From positions 496,001-560,000 of the forward strand of contig NC_088962.1 in assembly GCF_010111755.1 (NCBI RefSeq): DNA of 64,000 nucleotides, given 5' to 3'. The notes below the pieces were generated by a model. The model did no database searches, was not told where the DNA came from, and saw only the letters and a program-made list of their open reading frames with translations. The first letter of the stretch is position 1. Each line of letters begins with the position of its first letter. The position numbers and the translations under genes are program-made. This DNA comes from Nakaseomyces glabratus. Its lineage: Eukaryota; Ascomycota; Saccharomycetes; Saccharomycetales; Saccharomycetaceae. Of this stretch, positions 10,378 through 19,474 are shown in pieces.

Positions 10378-11349
10378 GATTGATTTCTTTCGAGTTGCTT
10401 TTAAGTTTTGTTCTGTTTTTTATTTTCTTCTAAAAGAAGCAACTGATAAATGACACTGTCTTCAATAAAATAAATTCGATAAAATCGACAAAGTCAATGT
10501 ATAAGCAATCAAATATTGGATCTAACCACTATTATGGGAATTTAATGGCTCAAATACTTTAATAATCCGAGTGGAAAGCTGAGAGGCAAATTTTTCTTTC
10601 TGTTTTTCCTTCTCTTTTGAACAGGCAAGCCAACGATGTATTCAGGACGGAGAGATAAAACAAAAGAATGTATGGTCCCAACCGATATTTTTACTGAATA
10701 ACTAGTGGGTTTATCTCCTGGAATCTCTTCGTGCCGCTAAGTTTCAAGGAATACAATCTAAAACTAAATTTGACAAAGTCTCTCTTTCAGCTTCCTATTT
10801 TGCTTGTTTTTCATTGTCTTCATTCAAAAATTTTTGCGAGACAGTGCTCAAGTTTAACGTGTGGGATGATGATAATACGACGGAGATGGTAATACGGCTA
10901 GCGTATATACCATTCAAATATATTTAGTATTTAAATGGTATCCTTTTATTTCCCAAAATACAGATGTTACAATATTACAATAAATCAGTGATTTCTGTAG
11001 CTATTTTGATTGATTAATATTGTGATAAAGGAGATCCACATTAAATAGGTGTATACAAAGCTAAATGCTATGCTGGTACTACCTCTGTTTACGGAAGACT
11101 ATAGGAGCAAATTAGTGTATTCATACGTTTCATGCATAGTGATCAATATTTGTAGTACTATGACACAACTTGACTGAATCTTCTATACCACTGATAAGTA
11201 CACTTTGTGAGACTTAATATGAGATTTTGTGCACAAAACATAAAATTTGGCTTCACTTAGCTAGTATCTCTTAAAATTAGTACTCGTATTACAAAAGTCA
11301 TCATATATACAATATTATATTATCAGACGCCATATATGTATGATAAATA
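10378..11349. other. Intergenic: RPB2 promoter and ISN1 3' region, with PDR5/SLP1/ATG40 absent
   Basis: 972 bases with no substantial open frame on either strand. The syntenic S. cerevisiae interval contains YOR152C (ATG40), PDR5 and SLP1. I see no remnant of an ABC transporter motif here. The middle holds a strong inverted repeat (10907-10941, listed separately). The part next to RPB2 is pyrimidine-tract rich, as in yeast core promoters. Confidence 0.65.
10907..10941. repeat. Inverted repeat, 14-bp arms with one mismatch
   Basis: Left arm 10907-10920 and right arm 10928-10941 are complementary at 13 of 14 positions around a 7-base loop (10921-10927). The outer eight bases, ATACCATT and AATGGTAT, pair perfectly. 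It lies 530 bases upstream of the RPB2 start and 409 bases past the ISN1 stop, so it is not an obvious core promoter or terminator. Confidence 0.6.
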
Positions 11350-12693
11350 TTACTCATCATGAATCAGGCGGCGCAAGTATTCAACAGTTTCCTTTGGTGA
11401 GGAAATCCACAGAGTGCAACCAGCAAGTCTAGCTTTGAAGTCATTTGCCGATCCAACTGGAGCAAATTGGTCACCAACGTGTAGTGTCTGTGAGGGCTTT
11501 ATTGGATTTTCTGGATCATAGTAATGCTGAAGTGCTCTCACACCTAAATCTTTACCACCAATGTCACACCAAACATCGCTACCACCATCAAAACAACTGT
11601 ACTGAATTCTTTGTGCAGGTGCAAATCCTTCAAGTGAGTTTTGCAGAGTCAGAACCACTTCTTCTAATTGCTCCCTATCTAGCTGTATCTTAACCATATT
11701 GCCAGTCTCAGGATCCTTGAAATGACCTGGGACGATACCAACAGCCCTGGCCTTCCTCATGATAATAGCCTCCTCCGGCAAATTCAACCTTTTCTTTAAC
11801 CTGTATAAAGTTTTTTCGGCGAAGTCTAATGTTTGAGTGAGATCATCTTGAGACCATGTACACATGCGAGGTAGTAACCACCCCTCCTTATCGATGGCTT
11901 CAAATCCAAAACTTTCACCATCTTCATAGTATCTAAAGAGATAGTTTGATTCACCACCCATAACACATAAGTTTCTTTTTTTGGCATATGGTAGATCTGA
12001 TCCATTTAGAGCGGTAATCAACCCGTTTAGTCTACTTTCATATGTCTTTGCCTCATCATAACCAGCTGCTGTGACAATACCAATACACACACCTTCACTT
12101 AATAGCTTAACCAATAACGGGATAACTGGATTAGTATTTACAATTGAACCACCATCTTCATAAAGTGTAACGTCACCATCGAATGTACACATTCTCAATT
12201 GGTCTTTGCTCTTTAATTTACGCTGCTTGATGAAATGGAACACTTGTGCCGTATTAAGAATGTGACGGATATCATTAAAGCTAGGTGCTACCATTCTTCT
12301 AGAAGAGATAGCTTTTCTAGCGTCTTCCCATAAGAATGCCTTTTCCAAAGGCAACTGAGTGAAAAAAGTACCGATTGTAGGTACCAGCAAGTCCAACCTT
12401 GGTTGACCAAGTGGAATGACTTCTTCAACGTCATTGGATTCAATATATTGTCTATATTGGTCGTTTCTCTCATCAAATAAGATCTTATCAGAAACCAGAG
12501 ATTCAATGTCTTTGAAAATCTCTGCGTACTGCGATCTCACACGCTGAGTAGTGGCCAATTCATCATTATCATCACCATCATGTGAGACAGCATGCAACAC
12601 AAATGGTGCTGCCAATAAACCTTTAATCCAGTCAATGAACCCATCCTTACGATGGCTTTTCAAATGATATTCAACTCTATACCTCGATGACAT
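11350..12693 (-). CDS. ISN1: IMP-specific 5'-nucleotidase
   Basis: 447 residues (S. cerevisiae Isn1 is 450). The HAD-like nucleophile motif FDGDVTLYEDGG is at about residues 168-179, matching DxDxT, and a late acidic motif sits near HVGDQFAP (about 408-415). It dephosphorylates IMP to inosine, feeding purine salvage and overflow. It is on the same strand as RPB2 upstream and NFI1 downstream, as in S. cerevisiae apart from the missing PDR5 interval. The ATG at 12693 is the family start (MSSRYRVEYHLKSH). Confidence 0.95.
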   Translation of the reverse strand: MSSRYRVEYHLKSHRKDGFIDWIKGLLAAPFVLHAVSHDGDDNDELATTQRVRSQYAEIFKDIESLVSDKILFDERNDQYRQYIESNDVEEVIPLGQPRLDLLVPTIGTFFTQLPLEKAFLWEDARKAISSRRMVAPSFNDIRHILNTAQVFHFIKQRKLKSKDQLRMCTFDGDVTLYEDGGSIVNTNPVIPLLVKLLSEGVCIGIVTAAGYDEAKTYESRLNGLITALNGSDLPYAKKRNLCVMGGESNYLFRYYEDGESFGFEAIDKEGWLLPRMCTWSQDDLTQTLDFAEKTLYRLKKRLNLPEEAIIMRKARAVGIVPGHFKDPETGNMVKIQLDREQLEEVVLTLQNSLEGFAPAQRIQYSCFDGGSDVWCDIGGKDLGVRALQHYYDPENPIKPSQTLHVGDQFAPVGSANDFKARLAGCTLWISSPKETVEYLRRLIHDE

Positions 12694-13193
12694 CTTATAT
12701 GCTTTGCTTGCTTACTTCGCTATCTCAACCTAAATACCGTCCAATCAAAACTGAACAATTTGCAACCTAATGTACTGTTGAATCAATGCATAAACGCTGT
12801 ATAAACTACTTTTGATCGCCAAGCATTAGGTATTCGATATTGCTAGCCGTAATATGCACTTCTTGTGATCTACGTAGATTAAGGATGATTAAGGGGAGAA
12901 ATGGCCCCTCCCCACTTACGTAAAGTATGATTTTGAATAACGAGCAATGTACGTTTGTTCAAATAAGGCTTCCTTTATATATAGCATTGTCCGCGGTCTA
13001 AATTAGTACATTAACATTTGTAATTTAATGCTATTTCTATATGCAAACTACACTATTACGTTCATTATTTAGAGAACATGAATGAGTACATCTTTCAAGT
13101 GTAGAATTTCGTGATTGTTACAAAAGATCAGGTTTATCTTTGTTGTGGATATTGACTTTCTTTCATATGCCTGAACAAGTCTACCGTTTGCCA
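12694..13193. other. Intergenic: ISN1 promoter and NFI1 3' region
   Basis: 500 bases. It contains a TATATATAG stretch and a CCGCGG palindrome (12991-12996) about 300 bases upstream of the ISN1 ATG. Otherwise AT-rich and without an open frame or RNA gene that I can recognise. Confidence 0.6.
12990..12997. promoter_or_regulatory. PDRE-like CCGCGG site upstream of ISN1
   Basis: TCCGCGGT differs at one end base from the pleiotropic drug response element core TCCGCGGA bound by Pdr1/Pdr3-type zinc-cluster factors. It is seen once, and ISN1 is not a known drug-resistance target, so a functional role is only a guess. Confidence 0.25.
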
Positions 13194-15458
13194 TTAATCA
13201 TCTGAGGTGAGATCTATTATATCTGATACCGAGGTAGATGCATGCGTGGATGAATTAAAGCTTGCAGATGGTCCCGTGCTGGAACTGGAGGTGTTCATTT
13301 TTTCTGGCTGGGATGCTGCCGGAGGTTGTTGTCTTCTTCTTGCTAGATATGCATAGGGTTTCTTTGGTATGAATGGAGAGACTAACTGAGGTTCATTTGT
13401 TCTCTTGCTAAATATGTTCCTCTCAACAACTGGTATATCACGAAGTGCTGGACTAGGTTCTGTTGTTGGAGTTGGCGCTGATATCGACTTGTTAGCTTTT
13501 TGTTGGTGAGTTTTTTCTTGCTCTGTATCTTTGGCCTGCTGTGTTGTTTCTGTTTGATCCTGTGTGCTAGTAGTAATACTATTTAGTTGTACTGGTGAGC
13601 CGGATAATCCTAAGAGGTTTTCCGTTGTGGAAATGACCGAACCCCTTCTCTCAAGTCTAGAGGCTCTCCTTGGAGGCGAAGACCCCACAGAGTCCCCAGA
13701 AGTACTACCGGCAACATTATTCACAACAGGAGGCTCTGACACAGGAGTTTGTGGTTGGTTAGATGCTAGAGCGGTTACAGTTACGTCTTCCCCATTACTA
13801 ACAGTCGTATTTTCAATAACCGTGCTATTAATATGATTGCCTGTGGTAGTTCTGGCACTATCATCACCTGATGTTTGTCCTATCTCTGTGCCAGGAAGAA
13901 CAGAGTCACCGTTCATTACAACAGAATTGCTATTAGATACTGTAGAACTTCTGGAAACGGATTCGTTAGGTAACCGATTAGTCTCCGAATCCCTTGTAGA
14001 GTTTGCTCTAATTGTCTCGTTTAATGGAAGGTCCTCTTCATCAGAACTGTCAAGACTTATCACAACCGGCTCTTCAGTATGTTTCTTTTTTGGATGTAAT
14101 AGATTCTCATCTTCATCGTTATCACTTGCTGACCTTTTCATTCCTACAGCACCAGACTGAGGTCGATGATCTTCTTCTTCCTCTTGAATTGGTTTCCACG
14201 ACCCATCAGCTGAAATTTCTACTTGTTCCACCTCATCATCTGTGTTTTTCAAAATCTCTAGTACATATTCTGACGTTGCAAGTGAATTCAAATCAACTTC
14301 CTTTGAGCACACTGGGCATTCCCATGTTGGTACTTGTTTTTGTGAATGTAGAAACCAATAAGCATCGAAGCATTGTAAATGATCACATTTTCTTGTTTTT
14401 ACAGGCAGTTTCATCCTTGTATAAGATATTGGACATTGTAGACTCATAATTGTAGATGTTGTTACAAACTCGTCATCTTCATCATTCATCATTTTATCAA
14501 TATACTGTAGCGTTTCTAGTTTTGGTATTACTTGTCTATCTTTAATCGAATCAATTAGAAATTCAGGCGTCTTCTCTTCTACAGTGCAACAATACATGTA
14601 GTAATCCACCTTTGCATAAACATATATTATCTCCAACACATTATGCTGACCAGCAGGACGAATATGTTCAGTGATATCAACCGGTTTAACAGTACCTTTT
14701 TTATTTTTAAGACCTTTCAAGTTTTCCCTTAGAACAGTGTTGTTAATAGTTATCTCATTCGGGAGTGGGAACTCAATGGATTTATCACCACCTGACTCCA
14801 GTGATGCAAATAATCCACAGAACAAATATACTTTATGATTCGGATTTTGCTTTATATAATCATAATCAGACGCATTTAGTTTGAAACTGGTAATCTTTCT
14901 CTCTCGACCGTTATGTTGTTTCAATCTTAGTCCCGATCCAGGTATCATCTTCTTTATCTTGTAGAATATAGATGCACGACATGTAAATGGATCTTTTAAA
15001 TTCGGGTTCCGACTCTTAGCAGTAGTGCTGCGAGTCGCAGCAGTATGACTAGCGCTGATCTGATATGGATTGACATCACTAGGTCGTACTGCACTCGCAC
15101 CCATTATGTTAGTAGCTCCTCTTCCTAAGGTTTCCGCCGGAGCGTGACCAGTCGCAACAGGATGTGCAAAAGCACCTGTCCTCAGCGACAACCACAGTTG
15201 CTCATACTGAGGCAAGTCTTCATTTAATATTGCCTTCTGCGCTAATATTTTTATTGCTTTAGGTCTCCATGGATCTATGTGACCTTTTGCCATAGATTGC
15301 TTTATAAACTGTTTAATTCTATCTTGTAACTCCACCTTTCTACCGGTGACGCCCAAGGAGATACTCCTACAGATAGCTTTCAAATCACTCACTCGGAGAG
15401 ATTCTATCGAATTAGCTGCATCCTCCATCTCCCGTTGCAAACCACCAGACGTCGCCAT
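13194..15458 (-). CDS. NFI1: SUMO E3 ligase of the Siz/PIAS family
   Basis: 754 residues (S. cerevisiae Nfi1/Siz2 726, Siz1 904). A SAP DNA-binding helix pair lies at about 16-52, a PINIT domain at about 150-300, and an SP-RING at about 337-386 with Cys/His ligands in LQCPISYTRMKLP, CDHLQCFDAYW and WECPVCSK. Two SUMO-interacting motifs are visible: VVISLDSSDEED near 463-474 and DIIDLTSDD at the very C-terminus. The region between is Ser/Thr/Gln-rich and disordered. It recruits Ubc9-SUMO to chromatin substrates, septins and repair factors. The position between ISN1 and PUP1 matches YOR156C, hence NFI1/SIZ2 rather than SIZ1. If the species kept only one copy, it could serve both roles. Confidence 0.92.
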   Translation of the reverse strand: MATSGGLQREMEDAANSIESLRVSDLKAICRSISLGVTGRKVELQDRIKQFIKQSMAKGHIDPWRPKAIKILAQKAILNEDLPQYEQLWLSLRTGAFAHPVATGHAPAETLGRGATNIMGASAVRPSDVNPYQISASHTAATRSTTAKSRNPNLKDPFTCRASIFYKIKKMIPGSGLRLKQHNGRERKITSFKLNASDYDYIKQNPNHKVYLFCGLFASLESGGDKSIEFPLPNEITINNTVLRENLKGLKNKKGTVKPVDITEHIRPAGQHNVLEIIYVYAKVDYYMYCCTVEEKTPEFLIDSIKDRQVIPKLETLQYIDKMMNDEDDEFVTTSTIMSLQCPISYTRMKLPVKTRKCDHLQCFDAYWFLHSQKQVPTWECPVCSKEVDLNSLATSEYVLEILKNTDDEVEQVEISADGSWKPIQEEEEDHRPQSGAVGMKRSASDNDEDENLLHPKKKHTEEPVVISLDSSDEEDLPLNETIRANSTRDSETNRLPNESVSRSSTVSNSNSVVMNGDSVLPGTEIGQTSGDDSARTTTGNHINSTVIENTTVSNGEDVTVTALASNQPQTPVSEPPVVNNVAGSTSGDSVGSSPPRRASRLERRGSVISTTENLLGLSGSPVQLNSITTSTQDQTETTQQAKDTEQEKTHQQKANKSISAPTPTTEPSPALRDIPVVERNIFSKRTNEPQLVSPFIPKKPYAYLARRRQQPPAASQPEKMNTSSSSTGPSASFNSSTHASTSVSDIIDLTSDD

Positions 15459-16147
15459 CTCCGTTACCTCTATAATATTCCAAATACTCTATATTGCTTC
15501 CGTTTACCTAATATAAATTCCAATATTCTTAACAACTACTAGCCATGCTTCTACAGCCACTGAATCAGTGCCGACAATATAATGCCTCTTGAGAATATTG
15601 CTTAAAATGCTCCAAGAATCTATTATGGTCCAAAGGATTTCAGGTACAAAAGCTGCATTTTGCACAATTTAGATGATTTCGATCAATTTTTTTCAGTTTA
15701 CGCACATTCGATCAGATTAAAGAAAAGAGAGCTTGAAGTTGCTGTCGCAGAATAAGAAAGAGGATGAAAAAAATGTAGTCTTACGATTAGTTATTGTAAG
15801 TGGCAACAATGCCTATGTAACGACTAACACTATTTTGTCGTGTCTTATAAAAATTACTTGATATTTAAATTTATATCCTAAAGACATGCTTTAAGAATAT
15901 GGTACAGTGGAAATATAATTTTAGTCTTTTCGTAATTTATTTTGAGAGTATATACTCTTATACTTCTTTGGCAAAATACCTTGCTGTTGTACATGCCCAA
16001 TACTCTATATCTAGAAAATTCAATCATTCGGGTTGATAAACTAATCGATCAACAAAGGATGTTCAATGCAGAAAATGGAATCCTTCCCACCATTTATTTT
16101 TTAAATTTTTATATGTCTTTAGATTCAAAGTGGATCATAGAAATTCA
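15459..16147. other. Intergenic: NFI1 promoter and PUP1 3' region
   Basis: 689 bases, AT-rich. A short open frame starting near 15942 on the plus strand overlaps the PUP1 3' end and has no recognisable features. I see no RNA gene or convincing factor site. Confidence 0.6.
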
Positions 16148-16933
16148 TCAGGCGGTAATATCTACGGCGTGCTCTTCAATGTCGCAAATCGTCACTATGC
16201 TTTCTTTTAGCACTGCAGTGGTACCTCTTTCGAACTTATAAGATTTCTGTTTGGCCTCTCTGACGTTTGGAGTTCTGTAGTTCCTTAGATACTCAGCGTC
16301 CTTACCTATCTCCATCACACACACATCTACATTAGAACCTGAACCCAAGTCGTTCCAGATACCGGCCTCGATGGCATCTGCGGCCAGCTGGATAGCCTCT
16401 TCCTTTGTCATGTCTGGTTTCCAATGTGATTCAAGAACTGCCATGGCCGCCAGCGAACCAGACCCTAGAGACTGATAGTAACCCACGTCGGTGGAACCGT
16501 GCGCATGTATGGAGAACAGATGTGCACCAGTAGGGTCCACACCAGCCACAATCAAGTATGCACCAATATGGCCTTGGTATTTGAACAAATGCTGCTTCAA
16601 CATCTGCAGAGCCGACACAACACGAGGTGAACGGTTGGTGTACAGCGAGTGCAGCTCGATATTCGACCCGATCAGCTGTGTGACCGCCTCAGTGTCAGCG
16701 GCTGTACCTGCACCTGCACACCATATACGTGGAGATATCCTGTGCAGCTTCGCACAATTCTTGTCCGCGACAATTGGTCCCTGCGTTGAACGCGTATCCG
16801 CAGCAATAACTACACCACCAGCAAACTTAACACCAACAATAGTAGTACCTGTAGAAGTAGCCTTCACATCAGCACCTGAAACTTTGCTCACATGAGCATT
16901 CCTCTGGTAATTGTCAAAAGATAAACCTGCCAT
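16148..16933 (-). CDS. PUP1: 20S proteasome beta-2 subunit (trypsin-like activity)
   Basis: 261 residues from the ATG at 16933, exactly the S. cerevisiae length. The protein starts MAGLSFDNYQRN and carries a 29-residue propeptide. Cleavage before Thr30 (in TGTTIVGVKF) would expose the catalytic N-terminal threonine. Downstream are the Asp of ADTRSTQG, the Lys of DKNCAKLH and the GSGS loops typical of beta subunits. It cleaves after basic residues inside the core particle. The reading frame stays open upstream to a TTG at 16999, but the 22 extra residues have no counterpart in the family, so I start at the ATG. A near-match to the Rpn4-bound PACE lies about 130 bases upstream. Confidence 0.97.
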   Translation of the reverse strand: MAGLSFDNYQRNAHVSKVSGADVKATSTGTTIVGVKFAGGVVIAADTRSTQGPIVADKNCAKLHRISPRIWCAGAGTAADTEAVTQLIGSNIELHSLYTNRSPRVVSALQMLKQHLFKYQGHIGAYLIVAGVDPTGAHLFSIHAHGSTDVGYYQSLGSGSLAAMAVLESHWKPDMTKEEAIQLAADAIEAGIWNDLGSGSNVDVCVMEIGKDAEYLRNYRTPNVREAKQKSYKFERGTTAVLKESIVTICDIEEHAVDITA

Positions 16934-17592
16934 CTTAGCCTCGTGTTCACTTGCCCTGACTCCATCTTTGCCAGACAACCCCCTCCAATTGACTACCAAC
17001 GCTCATCCTCTTTATATTCATCTACTCTGCGCTTCGAAGGGGAAATTCCACTCCTCCTTATTGCCACCATAACGTACCATGTGATCTCTAAGCCCAAAGG
17101 TGAATAGTATAACCAGTTCGCCAATATTACCATAGTATTTCGTTGTAGTTGTATAATCCTGCTGCCAGTCCACGTACATTCAGTTGGTGCCTATTGTGGA
17201 TGTGCATAACAGAGATACGGATGCCTACGCGGTAGCTTGTAACTTTGGAGGCCAGATACTTTCTTAATCATGACCCAAAAGTGGGATACTGCCTACTGAA
17301 AGATCACTGTAATAATAGTACAAAGTTCAGAGACTCCTGTCAATATATATCAGTACCTTGCCTAGGGGAATCAGCAACATTGATAGCCATATGGTATTAT
17401 GGGTTAAATATCATATCATTCCCTTAGTGACAATCACGAGAACCAAGTCGGGATTCCCTCTTCGAAGATTCAGAAACTGTAATCTTTCAATAGCAAGTTT
17501 TGATCAGGACTATTTTGGCAAGCTCCTAAAATTGGGAGACTATTTGGTGCACCTTTTCGATAATAACAAGCCAAGCGCATATACTTGTGACA
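16934..17592. other. Intergenic: divergent promoter of PUP1 and PET123
   Basis: 659 bases between divergent starts. Apart from the PACE-like site at 17060-17068 it shows no recognised element. Several short open frames on both strands have no start context or homology. Confidence 0.6.
17060..17068 (-). promoter_or_regulatory. PACE-like (Rpn4) element upstream of PUP1
   Basis: On the minus strand, which is that of PUP1, the site reads GGTGGCAAT, matching the proteasome-associated control element GGTGGCAAA at 8 of 9 bases. It is 127 bases upstream of the PUP1 ATG, a typical distance. Rpn4 control of proteasome genes is well established in S. cerevisiae and relatives; its use here is inferred from motif and position. 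Confidence 0.65.
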
Positions 17593-18510
17593 ATGAGTGG
17601 CAAAGGTGTGTATAGGAAGAGTGGTACTCTTCCAGTGACGAGACAGATACTGAAGAAGCCAACCACTGGCCAGAAATACCTGCTGGATGAATTGAAGAAA
17701 CCTAAGCCAAAGGGTATGAAAGGTGTAGGGTACGCGGCTGGTGTGCTGCAACCTCGTGGTTCTCATAGAATTTCTCCACCGGTGGAATTTGTCGATGTCG
17801 AGAAATTGATCGATAGCACTGTCCGCACTCCTAGTAAAGATACAGAGGCCAGATCGCAACAGGCTAAGGATAAACTGAATAAAGCTGAGCTAAGAAGGCA
17901 GTATCTTGCAGAATCCTTCAGGAAAGAGGAAGAAAGGCTGATTAAGATGCATGAGCTCATCCAGAAACGCGAGCAGTTGGTACAGGAACAGAGACAGCGT
18001 GAAATGGAGGAATTAAACGAACCCAGGTCAAGTGACCTAACCATACCTTCATTGAATGAAATGGTTTCAGGAAAACTAATGAGGGACCGAACACCAGAAG
18101 AGAAAGAATTGCTTGAGATGAAACGTAGGTATAACAGAGAAACACAGGAACTGCGGATCCAAGAAAACAAGTTGAAGAAGCTGTTGAATCTGTATCACAT
18201 GTCCAGTGAATTCATCACAACGGAGGAACAATTATTGGCAACTATTGAAAACGTTTTCTCCACCAGAACTGCAACATCAAGCTTTGACTCCATCAAATCG
18301 CTACCTAAGAACTCCATCACTAAGGGTAATAATGCATTTGCTCAGGATCTATTCTTCGGTACAAACACCAGGAATGACACATCCGAAGTAGGATTACCCA
18401 TGGTACAAGATTTCATTAGTGGTGAACTAAACAGACTACATACTAAGGCTAAGGAAAATCTTGAAGTTCAACTGGAACAACAGAAAAACAGCTCTAAAAT
18501 TGACTTGTAA
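17593..18510 (+). CDS. PET123: Mitochondrial small-subunit ribosomal protein Pet123 (mS26)
   Basis: 305 residues from the ATG at 17593 (S. cerevisiae Pet123 318). The N-terminal block (PTTGQKYLLDELKKPKPKGMKG, GVGYAAGV, GSHRISPPVEFVD) is the conserved rRNA-binding part. A long charged coiled coil follows (about 95-145 and 165-200), with SSDLTIPSLNEM and RTPEEKELL motifs shared with yeast. It is a component of the 37S subunit needed for mitochondrial translation. A GTG six bases upstream is in frame, but the ATG gives the expected MSGKG start. It converges with SME1. Confidence 0.93.
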   Translation: MSGKGVYRKSGTLPVTRQILKKPTTGQKYLLDELKKPKPKGMKGVGYAAGVLQPRGSHRISPPVEFVDVEKLIDSTVRTPSKDTEARSQQAKDKLNKAELRRQYLAESFRKEEERLIKMHELIQKREQLVQEQRQREMEELNEPRSSDLTIPSLNEMVSGKLMRDRTPEEKELLEMKRRYNRETQELRIQENKLKKLLNLYHMSSEFITTEEQLLATIENVFSTRTATSSFDSIKSLPKNSITKGNNAFAQDLFFGTNTRNDTSEVGLPMVQDFISGELNRLHTKAKENLEVQLEQQKNSSKIDL

Positions 18511-18727
18511 TAATTATCTCGATGAGGCTAAAATGGATGACAACTGTAAAAAAAACTAGTAACCCGCATATCAATTCATACACTGCTGATTACTATAAGT
18601 CCTTTTATTTTGTAAATAGTCACACTGCACTTTCATATTAATATACTGATTCCTTTATTCTTTCTGAAAAATAGATATTATTTTTTTATATTCTAATATA
18701 CAAACATTACCGCCAGCAGGCGCTATT

Positions 18728-19012
18728 TCACTCTATCGGTGTTATAAGTGTTATATTGTCACCTTTCAATAAAATCCTACCCAGTTTAGTGCCTTGATCA
18801 ACAAGCTCTCTACCCGACTTCGCCTCAATCGGCACTTCCACAGCGTCATCAATAACAACATTCATAAACTCATCAAACCCGCGAATAGTGCCCCGTATCC
18901 TAATCCCAACCTGTTCATATAACCAAAATGTCACAGGTGTTTGTTGCTGTAAATGGTTGAATATACAATTTATAGGTGGAACAATAGCCTTACCTTTACT
19001 TTTGCCGGACAT
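18728..19012 (-). CDS. SME1: Spliceosomal Sm protein E
   Basis: 94 residues, identical in length to S. cerevisiae Sme1. Sm1 motif: the RGTIRGFDEFMNVVIDDAVE stretch, with the Asp-Asn-type positions at FDEFMN. Sm2 motif: RILLKGDNITLI. It forms the heptameric Sm ring on U1, U2, U4 and U5 snRNAs. The start at 19012 is the first ATG. It diverges from MTR10 across 462 bases. Confidence 0.97.
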   Translation of the reverse strand: MSGKSKGKAIVPPINCIFNHLQQQTPVTFWLYEQVGIRIRGTIRGFDEFMNVVIDDAVEVPIEAKSGRELVDQGTKLGRILLKGDNITLITPIE

Positions 19013-19474
19013 TACGCTCCTTCACGTTATATAGATTGCCTATCTCTCAATTCAATACCAATTTCTCGGCTGCTATATAGTTTACCACCAACTTGTTCAC
19101 TTTCTTGTCTGAGAGTTACTACGTAGCCAGTTGCAACAAATTAAGATGCCCATCAAATGGATTACAATCCTAGTTACTTGCAATTTTTAACTATTTTATC
19201 ACACTTCAACCTAGCTCACAGAAACTGAAAAATTCTGAAAAATTTACAGAAATTGAATACTATATATTGTTACAAACACTAAAAAAGTGTTACAATTAGT
19301 CCAACAATTGCGACGAAGAACCATATTAGTAACTCTATTACTATACTACATCTCCCTACTGTGCGTGCCAAACTTGTTAACTCAAAGGAGCACACTTCCC
19401 ACTGAAGGTTTTATGAATTGAAGAATTGATAGAAGATTCATAACAGACAAGCTCATCGCCTAGTTTTTTCGACA
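19013..19474. other. Intergenic: divergent promoter of SME1 and MTR10
   Basis: 462 bases. Contains a tandem pair of TGAAAAATT boxes at 19226-19246 (listed separately) and AT-rich DNA elsewhere. No gene seen. Confidence 0.65.
19226..19246 (+). promoter_or_regulatory. Tandem RRPE-like boxes between SME1 and MTR10
   Basis: TGAAAAATTC is followed directly by TGAAAAATTTA, two 10-base-spaced copies resembling the ribosomal RNA processing element (consensus core TGAAAAATTT) that Stb3 binds in S. cerevisiae. Spacing of one DNA turn would put both on the same face. Either flanking gene could use it. Confidence 0.45.

Noticed and set aside
13564..14449. Plus-strand frames inside NFI1 (90-145 codons)
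   Set aside because: They are antisense to Ser/Thr-rich coding sequence and show no independent codon pattern.
16934..16999. Longer PUP1 starting at TTG
   Set aside because: The ATG at 16933 gives exactly the family length and a 29-residue propeptide ending before the catalytic Thr.
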